From: Prevotella sp. UBA3675
GTDB taxonomy: Bacteria; Bacteroidota; Bacteroidia; Bacteroidales; Bacteroidaceae
Reading direction: 5' to 3'
Assembly (NCBI GenBank): GCA_002372235.1
Contig: DFJI01000044.1
Coordinates: forward strand, 12,893 to 20,541
Length of the DNA stretch: 7,649 bases
The notes beneath the pieces were generated by a model. That model had not been told where the DNA came from. It was given only the letters and a program-made list of their open reading frames with translations, and searched no databases. The stretch's first letter is position 1. Every line of letters starts with the position of its first letter. This document shows positions 1 through 5,824 of this stretch, piece by piece. The position numbers and the translations under genes were made by a program.

Positions 1-408
1 ATCCCCATCATCGGCAATGGCGACATCCACTCCATTGAGGAGGCCGATGCCGCTTTCGACCGCTACGGCGTCGATGCGGTGATGATAGGTCGTGCCACGT
101 TCGGCTGTCCCTGGCTGTTCAGTCGTGAGCCGCTCACGTTCGACCAGAAGCTCGACATCCTCTTGGAGCAGCTCCGCATCAATGTTGAGATGATTGACGA
201 GCAGCGCGGCATCCTCCACACCCGTCGTCACTTGGCGGCCACACCCATCTTCAAGTCCATCCCCAACTTCCGCCAGACCCGCATCGCCATGCTCCGTGCC
301 ACCACCGTCAGCGAGCTCACCGAGATACTGGAGGGAACAAGGCAACTGCTGGGGAATCGTGAAGGGGAATTTTTCAAAGAGGAATGTAATTCCACTGAAA
401 GGACGTAA
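1..408 (+). CDS. dusB: tRNA-dihydrouridine synthase, DusB type (3' part only)
   Basis: The window opens inside this gene, in frame 1; 135 residues and the TAA stop are visible. Dus enzymes are cytoplasmic FMN/NADPH-dependent reductases that convert uridine to dihydrouridine in tRNA. The visible start, IPIIGNGDIHS, is the late TIM-barrel strand that contacts the FMN phosphate. VMIGRATFGCPWLF (residues 30-43) is the hallmark of the DusB group. The rest is the C-terminal helical tRNA-binding domain. The catalytic Cys and the barrel start lie upstream of the window. The last residues, about 128-135 (ECNSTERT), are encoded by the first units of the 20-bp tandem array that follows, so the natural C-terminus appears to have been replaced or extended by repeat DNA. 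The gene converges on the GH2 gene. The family call is firm; DusB rather than another Dus paralogue is from motif memory. Confidence 0.93.
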   Translation: MPIIGNGDIHSIEEADAAFDRYGVDAVMIGRATFGCPWLFSREPLTFDQKLDILLEQLRINVEMIDEQRGILHTRRHLAATPIFKSIPNFRQTRIAMLRATTVSELTEILEGTRQLLGNREGEFFKEECNSTERT

Positions 409-497
409 CTCCGTTGAAAAGGGATAACTCCACTGAAAAAGGACGTAACTCCGTTGAAAAGGGATAACTCCACTGAAAAAGGACGTAACTCCGTTGA
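381..497. repeat. 20-bp tandem repeat array (exact 40-bp higher-order period)
   Basis: Six consecutive units of about 20 bp are visible. Two alternating variants, GGACGTAACTCCGTTGAAAA and GGGATAACTCCACTGAAAAA, make an exact 40-bp period: 401-440 equals 441-480, and 481-496 begins a third copy. The first unit (381-400) is divergent and holds the short palindrome GGAAT-gta-ATTCC. The array starts inside the last dus codons, covers the stop codon and ends 8 bp before the hairpin terminator, so it would be the 3' UTR of dus. No protein-coding role is apparent: 20 is not a multiple of 3 and the frames close quickly. Confidence 0.9.
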
Positions 498-505
498 TAA
501 AACAA

Positions 506-541
506 AGCGATGGCATCACTTCATTGAGTGGTGCCATCGCT
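506..541. terminator. Bidirectional hairpin terminator between convergent genes
   Basis: A 15-bp stem (506-520 with 527-541, one G-U wobble) closes a 6-nt loop, TCATTG. Read on the minus strand it is followed by TTTGTTTTATC, a good U-tract, so it should end the GH2 transcript arriving from 575. Read on the plus strand the tail is TGTGGTTT, a weaker tract, for the dus transcript. Partial extra pairing of flanking A and T bases lengthens the stem imperfectly. Confidence 0.85.
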
Positions 542-574
542 GTGGTTTAATAGAAATATTGCTGCCCGGTAGAA

Positions 575-3160
575 TCACTTCACTGGTATCTCCACCATCT
601 GCTTCAGCTTGCGCTGCTTGTCGGTGACTGTCAGCTTGAGCGTGCCGGGGTGCTTGGCGGCCTGAACGATGACAACGAGCTGACCGTTGAAGAGCTTCAT
701 CGTGGGGGTGGTGAAAGGCTCCAGCGAGGTGGCGTCGCCATTACAGACGGCGCGGAAGGTGCCGGCTCCAGAGACCTCGAACGCGAGCTGGTCTTGCGCA
801 TCGGGAATGAGCGTGCCCTGGCGATCGGTGAGCGATACGGTGACGAAGGCAAGGTCGGTGCCGTCGGCAGAGAGGGTAGGGCGAGAGCTCTGAGAACTCT
901 GAGCACTCCGAGCACTCCGAGCACTCCGCGTCCATGCACTCAGCTGCAGCTTGGCGGGCTTTCCGGCAGTCTTGATGGTCTTTTCGCCAGCCTTCTGTCC
1001 GTTCTCGTCATAGACCACTACGCGCAGCTCGCCCGGCTCATACCTCACCTCGTTCCAGCGCAGGCGATAGCGGTCCAGACGGGTCTTTTCCTGCTCAGCC
1101 TTGCCTGCTTTGTTCCATTCGTCAGGCTTCTCAACGACTTTCTTGATGCGGCCCTGACTCTTGCCGTTCAGGAAGAGCTCGGCCTCGGGATAGTCGGTGT
1201 AGCAATAGACGGGGGTCACCTCGCCGCGACGGTCTTTGCCCCATGTCCAGTGGGGCAGCAGGTGGATGGTGTGCTCGTCCTTGTTCCACTTCGAGCGATA
1301 CAGATAGTAGCGGTCCTTGGGCAGTCCGGCCAGGTCGCAGATGCCGAAGTAGCTCGAGCGCGAAGGCCAGTACTCGTCGTAGGGAGTGGGCTCGCCCAAG
1401 TAGTCGAAGCCCGTCCACACAAACTCGCCGATGACCCACGGCATGTCGTCCTGCCAGCGCCAGTCGTCGTCGGGCAGGTTCGACCACGAGCAATACTCCA
1501 CGTCGTATGAGGAGCACTGTCCGTCGGCCTTCTTGATGGCCTGCGGGTCATAGTTCTTGGCCCATGAGGAGTATTGCGAGTTGTCGGTAACTTTGACGGG
1601 GAACTTATACACGCCGCGCGACGAGACCGTTGAGGCCGTCTCTGAGCCCAACAGGAAGCCCTGCCACAGCTGACCGATGTTCTTATGATACTTGTGTACG
1701 CGATAGTTGAAGCCCGGCACGTCCATCACCTGAGCGAAGCCCGTGCTGAGCGCACTCTCGGCGCGGTCCATGCCCTGTGTCACGGGGCGTGTGGGGTCGA
1801 GCTGGTGACAGAGGTCCTGCAGGTGCATGGCCGTCTCGCGACCGCCCGCCATGCCTTGTTCGGGAATCTCGTTGCCTATCGACCACATCACGATGGAGGG
1901 GTGGTTGCGGTTGGCGACCACCAGATTAGTAATGTCACGGTCGGCCCAGGTTCGGAAGAACCGTGCATAGCCGTTCTTGCACTTCTTGTAGTTCCACATG
2001 TCGAAGCTCTCGGCCATGACCATCATGCCCAGTGAGTCGCAGACGTCCATCTGCATCTGTGAAGGCATGTTGTGGGCCGTGCGGATGGCATCGCAGCCCA
2101 TGTCCTTCAGAATCTGAATCTGACGGATGAGCGCGGCCTTGTTCACTGCAGCGCCCAGCGGACCGAGGTCGTGGTGCAGGCAGACGCCTTTGATCTTTCG
2201 GGTCTGGCCGTTCAGCTGGAAACCACCGCCTTTCGAGACGCTGACGGTGCGGATACCCACGGTGAAGGTTTTCTGGTCGACAATCTGTCCGAAGTCATCG
2301 AATATTTTCTTTGTCGGGTCAGCCTTACCGTCGAAGACCGTCACGCGCACCTTGTATAGATAGGGTGTTTCGGGTGTCCAGTGCTTGAACTTTCCACAGA
2401 AGCGGCCTATGGCCTTGCCATCCTTGAAGGGGGCGGGGTTCAGCATAGACAGCGACTTTCCGTCGGGGCCGATGAGTTGCATGTCCACGGGGCGTCCCTT
2501 GCCGTCGGCAGTGATGATGGGCACCTCGATGGTGAACTCGTCCATGTCGCCGTTCTTGGGACTCTTTTTCTTGCCCAGCTCGGTCTTGGTGGTGGTGCCC
2601 CAGTCGTCGATGCGCGCATCGGCCTGCGTGAGGATGAGCGTCACGGGGCGATAGATGCCTGCACCGGGATACCAGCGCGAGCTCTCCTCCAGGTTCTGCA
2701 AATCCACCGTCAGCAGGTTCTCTCCTTCTTTAATGAAAGGTGTGGCATCTACGCGGAAGGCATTGTAGCCGTATGGCCAGTAGCCTGCCCTCTTGCCGTT
2801 CACATAGACCGTGGGCTCGGCCATCGCGCCGTCGAACAGCAGTTCGGCATGACCCTTGAATCCGTCAGGAATAGTAAAGGTGCGCTTGTAGTGGCCTTTG
2901 CCAATCCAGGGCAGCGAGCCCGAGCGCCCGCTCTTCTCGGTAGGTTCTTTCTCGCCGTTCTGTTCGATGGCCACCACCTGCAGGTCCCATTTCTTGTCGA
3001 ACGGTCCGCTGATGGCCCAGTCGTGGGGCACGCTCACCGTCTGCCACGTCTGCTTGTCATGCGAGAAACTCCAGTCATCGCTCAGTGTAATTTCCTGTCG
3101 CTGCTGAGCCGGGAGCGAGAGGCTGGTCAGCAGGAACAGAGCCAATAGATTTGTTTTCAT
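575..3160 (-). CDS. Secreted glycoside hydrolase family 2, beta-galactosidase-like
   Basis: 861 residues, complete. The signal peptide is about 1-18 (KTNLLALFLLTSLSLPA, no lipobox Cys), so a periplasmic enzyme is expected. Domains in order: jelly-roll sugar-binding domain (about 24-180), Ig-like domain (about 205-300), TIM barrel (about 305-600), a DUF4982-type domain (about 640-730) and a C-terminal Ig-like/Big domain (about 763-861). Active-site signatures are intact: KGVCLHHD (324-331), RTAHN (360-364), WSIGNE with general acid/base E431, and GSETAS with the likely nucleophile E507, 76 residues on, the same spacing as E461/E537 of E. coli LacZ. GEFVWTGFDYLGE (578-590) matches LacZ strand 8. 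Beta-galactosidase is the best substrate guess; glucuronidase or another GH2 activity is not excluded. No SusC/D genes are in view. The linker at 745-759 is made of a 9-bp tandem repeat. A -7-like box lies upstream at 3198-3205. Confidence 0.95.
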   Translation of the reverse strand: MKTNLLALFLLTSLSLPAQQRQEITLSDDWSFSHDKQTWQTVSVPHDWAISGPFDKKWDLQVVAIEQNGEKEPTEKSGRSGSLPWIGKGHYKRTFTIPDGFKGHAELLFDGAMAEPTVYVNGKRAGYWPYGYNAFRVDATPFIKEGENLLTVDLQNLEESSRWYPGAGIYRPVTLILTQADARIDDWGTTTKTELGKKKSPKNGDMDEFTIEVPIITADGKGRPVDMQLIGPDGKSLSMLNPAPFKDGKAIGRFCGKFKHWTPETPYLYKVRVTVFDGKADPTKKIFDDFGQIVDQKTFTVGIRTVSVSKGGGFQLNGQTRKIKGVCLHHDLGPLGAAVNKAALIRQIQILKDMGCDAIRTAHNMPSQMQMDVCDSLGMMVMAESFDMWNYKKCKNGYARFFRTWADRDITNLVVANRNHPSIVMWSIGNEIPEQGMAGGRETAMHLQDLCHQLDPTRPVTQGMDRAESALSTGFAQVMDVPGFNYRVHKYHKNIGQLWQGFLLGSETASTVSSRGVYKFPVKVTDNSQYSSWAKNYDPQAIKKADGQCSSYDVEYCSWSNLPDDDWRWQDDMPWVIGEFVWTGFDYLGEPTPYDEYWPSRSSYFGICDLAGLPKDRYYLYRSKWNKDEHTIHLLPHWTWGKDRRGEVTPVYCYTDYPEAELFLNGKSQGRIKKVVEKPDEWNKAGKAEQEKTRLDRYRLRWNEVRYEPGELRVVVYDENGQKAGEKTIKTAGKPAKLQLSAWTRSARSARSAQSSQSSRPTLSADGTDLAFVTVSLTDRQGTLIPDAQDQLAFEVSGAGTFRAVCNGDATSLEPFTTPTMKLFNGQLVVIVQAAKHPGTLKLTVTDKQRKLKQMVEIPVK
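883..927. repeat. 9-bp tandem repeat array, five units, inside the GH2 gene
   Basis: Five contiguous 9-bp units on the plus strand: GAGAGCTCT, GAGAACTCT, then GAGCACTCC three times. The consensus GAG-n-n-CTC-n is nearly self-complementary. On the minus strand the array is in frame and encodes the low-complexity linker RSARSARSAQSSQSS (residues 745-759) between the DUF4982-type domain and the final Ig-like domain. The same unit recurs, again five times, after dapB at 6812-6856. Confidence 0.9.
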
Positions 3161-3197
3161 TGTTGTCAGTATCTTTTCGTTTTTAGTTTGCTGCAGG

Positions 3198-3224
3198 CAA
3201 AGTTAGCATTTTTTTCCGCTAAAA
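3198..3224 (-). promoter_or_regulatory. Putative Bacteroidota promoter for the GH2 gene
   Basis: On the minus strand, TAACTTTG at 3205-3198 matches the Bacteroidota -7 consensus TAnnTTTG exactly. It lies 37 bp before the GH2 start codon. The -33 element is poor: a TTTT at 3224-3221 is the nearest candidate and its spacing (15 bp) is short. Start-site position is inferred from the consensus only. Confidence 0.55.
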
Positions 3225-3248
3225 TGAATATTAATTATATTTTATTTG

Positions 3249-3256
3249 TATATTTG
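3249..3256 (+). promoter_or_regulatory. Putative -7 box for the toxin-antitoxin operon
   Basis: TATATTTG matches TAnnTTTG exactly and lies 21 bp before the first ATG of the antitoxin-like gene. That predicts a very short 5' UTR. No clear -33 TTTG is seen at the usual distance. The box overlaps the left arm of the inverted repeat at 3250-3279. Confidence 0.5.
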
Positions 3257-3279
3257 CAGTCGAATTAGAATGCAAATAT
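3250..3279. promoter_or_regulatory. Inverted repeat, candidate autoregulatory operator
   Basis: ATATTTGCA (3250-3258) and its perfect complement TGCAAATAT (3271-3279) flank 12 bp. Arm centres are 21 bp apart, two helical turns, as expected for a dimeric repressor or a pair of dimers on one DNA face. The left arm covers most of the -7 box and the right arm runs into the start codon. The left arm would lie largely outside the transcript, which favours a DNA operator over an RNA hairpin. Toxin-antitoxin operons are typically repressed by their own antitoxin or complex; applying that here is inference. Confidence 0.55.
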
Positions 3280-3517
3280 GATGGAAGCAGTGATCAAGCA
3301 GCCACTGAATGCTGCACAAATAGAACTATTGAACTCTGTCGCTCATCTGGAGTCGCAAGAAGAATTGCGTGAGCTGAAACACACGCTGTCACTATTCTTT
3401 GCAAAATTGGCTGATAAGGAAATGGAACGTCTTTGGGACGAAGGTGTCATCAATGAAGAAGTGATGGAAGAATGGTCGCATGAGCACATGCGCACGCCCT
3501 ATCACCCCAAGATGTAA
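3278..3517 (+). CDS. Small antitoxin-like protein, partner of the PIN toxin
   Basis: 79 residues (or 78 from the second ATG at 3281). The protein is short, charged and mostly helical, with no membrane segment or signal peptide. The N-terminal half (LNAAQIELLNSVAHLESQEE) looks like a helical dimerisation or DNA-contact region. The C-terminal part (KEMERLWDEGVINEEVMEEW, then HEHMRTPYHPKM) is the kind of tail that wraps a PIN nuclease. It sits 9 bp upstream of the PIN gene, the standard antitoxin-first order, behind an inverted repeat that could be its operator. I do not recognise a named antitoxin family; the role is inferred from size, order and partner. The base composition is AT-richer than the flanking housekeeping genes. 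Confidence 0.72.
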   Translation: MMEAVIKQPLNAAQIELLNSVAHLESQEELRELKHTLSLFFAKLADKEMERLWDEGVINEEVMEEWSHEHMRTPYHPKM

Positions 3518-3526
3518 GTATTTGGC

Positions 3527-3940
3527 ATGAGACATGTAGTCATTGATACGAACTGTTTGCTTCGCATGATTCCTTTGCGAAGCCGATATCGTGTGTTATG
3601 GGAAGCGTTTCTTAATGAAGAATACATCATCTGTGTGAGTAATGATATACTCAGCGAATATTTGGAAATTCTCACTCAAAAAGTAAATCATACATTTGCG
3701 GTCAGAATCATTAATGCATTATTAAAGAGTAATTGCTTGAAACTTTTCGATCCACATTATCATTTTGAGCTTATCACGCAAGATCCAGACGATAATAAAT
3801 TTGTAGATTGTGCTATTATAGCCAGTGCTGACTATTTGGTGAGTGAAGATAGACACTTCAACGTATTAAAACAGGTTCCTTTTCCAAAAGTTAATGTCGT
3901 AACACTTGACCAATTTCAAATGGATTTTATGCATAATTAG
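3527..3940 (+). CDS. PIN-domain toxin/ribonuclease, VapC-like
   Basis: 137 residues, the usual size for a single PIN domain; it resembles the 'putative toxin-antitoxin toxin component, PIN family' group. PIN domains are Mg/Mn-dependent RNases whose active site uses four acidic residues. Candidates here are D7 (VVIDTNCLL), E44 (DILSEYLEIL), D94 (DDNKFVDCAI) and D108 (VSEDRHF), all in canonical order, so the nuclease appears intact. The final strand, NVVTLDQF, completes the fold. ATG at 3527 is chosen because the first beta-strand begins right after it. The gene is AT-rich, and it is probably cotranscribed with the preceding antitoxin-like gene and held in check by that product. The RNA target cannot be told from sequence. 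Confidence 0.88.
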   Translation: MRHVVIDTNCLLRMIPLRSRYRVLWEAFLNEEYIICVSNDILSEYLEILTQKVNHTFAVRIINALLKSNCLKLFDPHYHFELITQDPDDNKFVDCAIIASADYLVSEDRHFNVLKQVPFPKVNVVTLDQFQMDFMHN

Positions 3941-4008
3941 TAAACATGGTCGAACCCTTTAATCCTTTATTGCCAATGAAATAGAAAGTAGAACGAACAA
4001 GCGCTACC

Positions 4009-4045
4009 GGCCACTGTCGCAAGGCTCAGCCTGCGGAGGCCACAG
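4009..4045 (+). terminator. GC-rich hairpin after the PIN gene, possible terminator
   Basis: Nested pairings are GGCC 4009-4012 with 4038-4041, CGC 4018-4020 with GCG 4033-4035, and AGGC 4022-4025 with GCCT 4029-4032, closing a TCA loop. CTGT 4014-4017 can instead pair with ACAG 4042-4045. The stem stands out against AT-rich surroundings. Only a short T-run (4049-4052) follows, so termination is uncertain. It lies 68 bp after the toxin stop codon and is the first strong structure there. Confidence 0.4.
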
Positions 4046-4077
4046 AGATTTTAAATTACAAACCAAATTAACAACTT

Positions 4078-4095
4078 ACAGAAAAGCGTTTCTGT
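4078..4095. other. Perfect 7-4-7 hairpin (dyad) upstream of the structured leader
   Basis: ACAGAAA-AGCG-TTTCTGT is a perfect 7-bp dyad with a 4-nt loop. A T-rich stretch (TTCTTATTTTTG) follows at 4101-4112, so it could be a weak terminator of the toxin operon. It also occupies the -15 to -30 zone of the promoter-like box at 4105-4112, so an operator is an equally good reading. Confidence 0.45.
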
Positions 4096-4104
4096 TCGAA
4101 TTCT

Positions 4105-4112
4105 TATTTTTG
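4105..4112 (+). promoter_or_regulatory. Putative -7 box upstream of the structured leader
   Basis: TATTTTTG matches TAnnTTTG. A start about 5-7 bp downstream (near 4117-4119) would place all of the folded region 4118-4290 in the transcript. No good -33 TTTG is visible and the match lies in AT-rich DNA, where chance hits are common. Confidence 0.38.
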
Positions 4113-4117
4113 ATATT

Positions 4118-4290
4118 GAGCTTTTAGCTCTTGTTCTTGGAAGTTGAATACCGCCAAACATTCATAGTAAAAGAACAAGCAGACTGAAGTTCACGCTTGA
4201 TAGGCGTGGACTATTCATGCTTGTTTTACTATATGGTCATTTGGCGGTAACCAAACTTCCGATAAGCATCGAATGGTTCCGCCTTTTTTT
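4118..4290 (+). ncRNA. Structured leader RNA or small RNA, attenuator-like
   Basis: A 122-bp imperfect inverted repeat spans 4139-4260. GGAAGTT 4139-4145 pairs with AACTTCC 4254-4260; TACCGCCAAA 4149-4158 with TTTGGCGGTA 4240-4249; TAGTAAAA plus CAAGCA (4165-4181, with a bulged GAA) with 4218-4231; AGTTCACGC 4188-4196 with GCGTGGACT 4204-4212 (one G-U). That is about 40 base pairs with small internal loops. Two competing helices exist: CTTGTTCTT 4130-4138 with AAGAACAAG 4171-4179 (perfect 9 bp), and the terminator stem 4243-4283. The layout is that of an attenuator or riboswitch, or a terminated small RNA. I recognise no known RNA family. The next coding start is only 15 bp beyond the T-run. 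Confidence 0.6.
4243..4290 (+). terminator. Intrinsic terminator just before the TonB_C gene
   Basis: GGCGG-t-AACC (4243-4252) pairs with GGTTCCGCC (4275-4283): nine base pairs with one bulged T. A run of seven T (4284-4290) follows at once. Inside the loop CGAT-AAGC-ATCG (4259-4270) can add a small stem. The 5' strand is the same sequence that forms the outer helix of the long leader hairpin, so the two structures exclude each other. Confidence 0.65.
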
Positions 4291-4305
4291 GAAATCATTG
4301 AGAAA

Positions 4306-5679
4306 ATGAAAATTAGCTTAAATAAATTATTTCGCTTTGAGGTTGCATGTTTCATGTCTTTGCAAATGTTGATAACTGTTTTGTGTTGTTGCTTGCCAAC
4401 AGTAATGGTGATAGCACAGCCTGCCGTTCCCCTACAACCTGTAGATATTGGTTCAATAAAGCCAATACGCCTCGAGACAGTTCTTGTTAAAGACAAGAAA
4501 GTATCATTGATGGGGCTCGACCTAAACATTGCCTCACCGTCTCCTGCACTTGAGAAATTTTGTTGCAAATTCTTTTTTAGAGATACTATCAATACCAATA
4601 TTACTAAAGCTGCAGAAGCATTTGCAGCCACGCTCGGAGAGCCTGTTACCAACAAGCGCAATGCCGATGCCGTCTATACCTATACAATGAAAGCAGGCAT
4701 GAATCGTCCCGGATACTATTATTGTTATCAGTTGAAATATATAAAAGAAGATGATGGTAAACGACGAACTAACGAGCGTAATGTTATTTATGATGCAACG
4801 AATGACCGTATTCTTCAGATAGAAGATGTTTTCTCAGCAAAAAAGGCGAAAGAAATCAGAGAGATGGTGGGAAAAGCATTTGTCCACTTAACGCTTAGTG
4901 GAAACTCAATAAAAATAAAGTACAAAAAAGACGGTTCCTATACCTTGAATAAAATTCGTCTTTGGAATGACGAAGCAAAGGACGATACATTACAATTTAC
5001 TTCACATTTCAGGGAACTCATTGATTTAGCTTCAATAAAGACAGCCTCTAAATCATCAACTGATCGTGTGTTCAATGTAGTTGAGCAGATGCCAGAGTTC
5101 CCTGGCGGTCAGAAAGCTCTGTTGAAATGGCTTAGCGACTACACTAAGTATCCCGCCATTGCCGAGGAGAACGGCATTCAGGGTAGCGTGGTATGTACGT
5201 TTGTAGTGGAGCCTGACGGCTCCATCACCGACGTTCAGGTTGCCCGTTCGGTTGACCCCTCGCTCGATAAGGAGGCTGTGCGCGTGCTGAAGAAGATGCC
5301 CAAGTGGGATCCCGGCAAGCAGAATGGTGGAGCTGTGCGTGTGAAATATACTTTGCCGGTCACATTCCGACTTAATAGTCAACCAGAATACCCCGGTGGT
5401 GAAAAGGCCTTGAATGAGTATTTAATGGAGGGGCTAAGAGTGCCTTCTGGAGTTTCTATTAAAGAGAAGATTATATTAGAATTTTTTGTTGAAACTGATG
5501 GAAGCATCAGTGACATTAAGGCAAATAAATCGGCAGATCAACGGATAACAGAACAGCTCAAGAGAAAGCTAAAGAGGACAAAATGGAAGCCAGGTAAGCG
5601 TAATGGTATTCCTGTTGGGATGAGCTACAAATTTGTTATGAATGTTACATTTATAGATGATTCCAACTGGGGAGAATAA
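4306..5679 (+). CDS. Secreted protein with two C-terminal TonB_C domains
   Basis: 457 residues from ATG 4306. An in-frame ATG at 4273 is rejected because it lies inside the terminator and precedes a normal signal sequence (1-37: KISLNKLFRF, then the hydrophobic LQMLITVLCCCLPTVMVIA). The middle (about 50-240) is unassigned; VIYDATNDRILQIEDVF recalls DUF3298/RsiV-type domains. Two TonB_C repeats follow: about 255-357 (PEFPGGQKALLKWL, then GSVVCTFVVEPDGSITDV) and about 358-451 (PEYPGGEKALNEYL, then FFVETDGSISDI). No Pro/Lys-rich spacer is seen, so it is unlikely to be an energy-transducing TonB; Bacteroidota carry many such orphan TonB_C proteins. Composition is mosaic: 35-36 of 60 bases are G+C in the first TonB_C segment (5161-5280) but 21 of 60 (4921-4980) and 17 of 60 (5461-5520) outside it. 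The upstream attenuator-like leader may control expression. Confidence 0.88.
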   Translation: MKISLNKLFRFEVACFMSLQMLITVLCCCLPTVMVIAQPAVPLQPVDIGSIKPIRLETVLVKDKKVSLMGLDLNIASPSPALEKFCCKFFFRDTINTNITKAAEAFAATLGEPVTNKRNADAVYTYTMKAGMNRPGYYYCYQLKYIKEDDGKRRTNERNVIYDATNDRILQIEDVFSAKKAKEIREMVGKAFVHLTLSGNSIKIKYKKDGSYTLNKIRLWNDEAKDDTLQFTSHFRELIDLASIKTASKSSTDRVFNVVEQMPEFPGGQKALLKWLSDYTKYPAIAEENGIQGSVVCTFVVEPDGSITDVQVARSVDPSLDKEAVRVLKKMPKWDPGKQNGGAVRVKYTLPVTFRLNSQPEYPGGEKALNEYLMEGLRVPSGVSIKEKIILEFFVETDGSISDIKANKSADQRITEQLKRKLKRTKWKPGKRNGIPVGMSYKFVMNVTFIDDSNWGE

Positions 5680-5682
5680 AAC

Positions 5683-5820
5683 ATGTCAAATAACGAGGGA
5701 AGAGCGTCACGGGACGATAGATTCCTGCACCTTGAGAATGGCCACGCAGACGTGCAGTTGTCAACACTTTTTCGAATTTTTGAAGGACTGGGAAAACGCA
5801 TCTCATTCACTATAAAGTGA
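5683..5820 (+). pseudogene. Relic of an XRE-type helix-turn-helix protein (C-terminal half)
   Basis: A 45-codon ORF starting 3 bp after the TonB_C stop, in the same frame. The stretch LENGHADVQLSTLFRIFEGL followed by GKRISFTIK has the pattern of the end of XRE/HipB/HigA-like domains: the (R/L)-x-E-N-G motif after the recognition helix, then L-S-T-L-F-R-I-F-x-x-L-G. The preceding 14 residues (SNNEGRASRDDRFL) do not resemble helices 1-3, so the DNA-binding half seems deleted. It could instead be a genuine short protein using this ATG. Composition is more GC-rich than the adjacent end of the TonB_C gene. The family call is from pattern recognition only. Confidence 0.5.
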
Positions 5821-5824
5821 GATT

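Noticed and set aside
650..3148. Long plus-strand ORFs (650-1510, 2381-3148) opposite the GH2 gene
   Set aside because: They are antisense frames of GC-rich coding DNA with low-complexity, family-less translations, whereas the minus strand encodes a complete GH2 enzyme.
4001..4048. GCCACTGT resembles the conserved piece of cobalamin riboswitches, and a TonB-like gene lies downstream
   Set aside because: The B12 box and the other conserved segments are absent, and the segment is explained by a simple hairpin.
4139..4260. Inverted repeat as a MITE or integron attC site
   Set aside because: No flanking target duplication is seen, arms lack the attC RYYYAAC/GTTRRRY orientation, and the terminator overlap fits an RNA role better.
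4118..4290. 6S RNA
   Set aside because: A long hairpin is present but there is no large central open bubble; a family search was not possible here.
4273..4305. Upstream in-frame ATG for the TonB_C gene
   Set aside because: It lies in the terminator stem and T-run; the ATG at 4306 gives a proper signal peptide.
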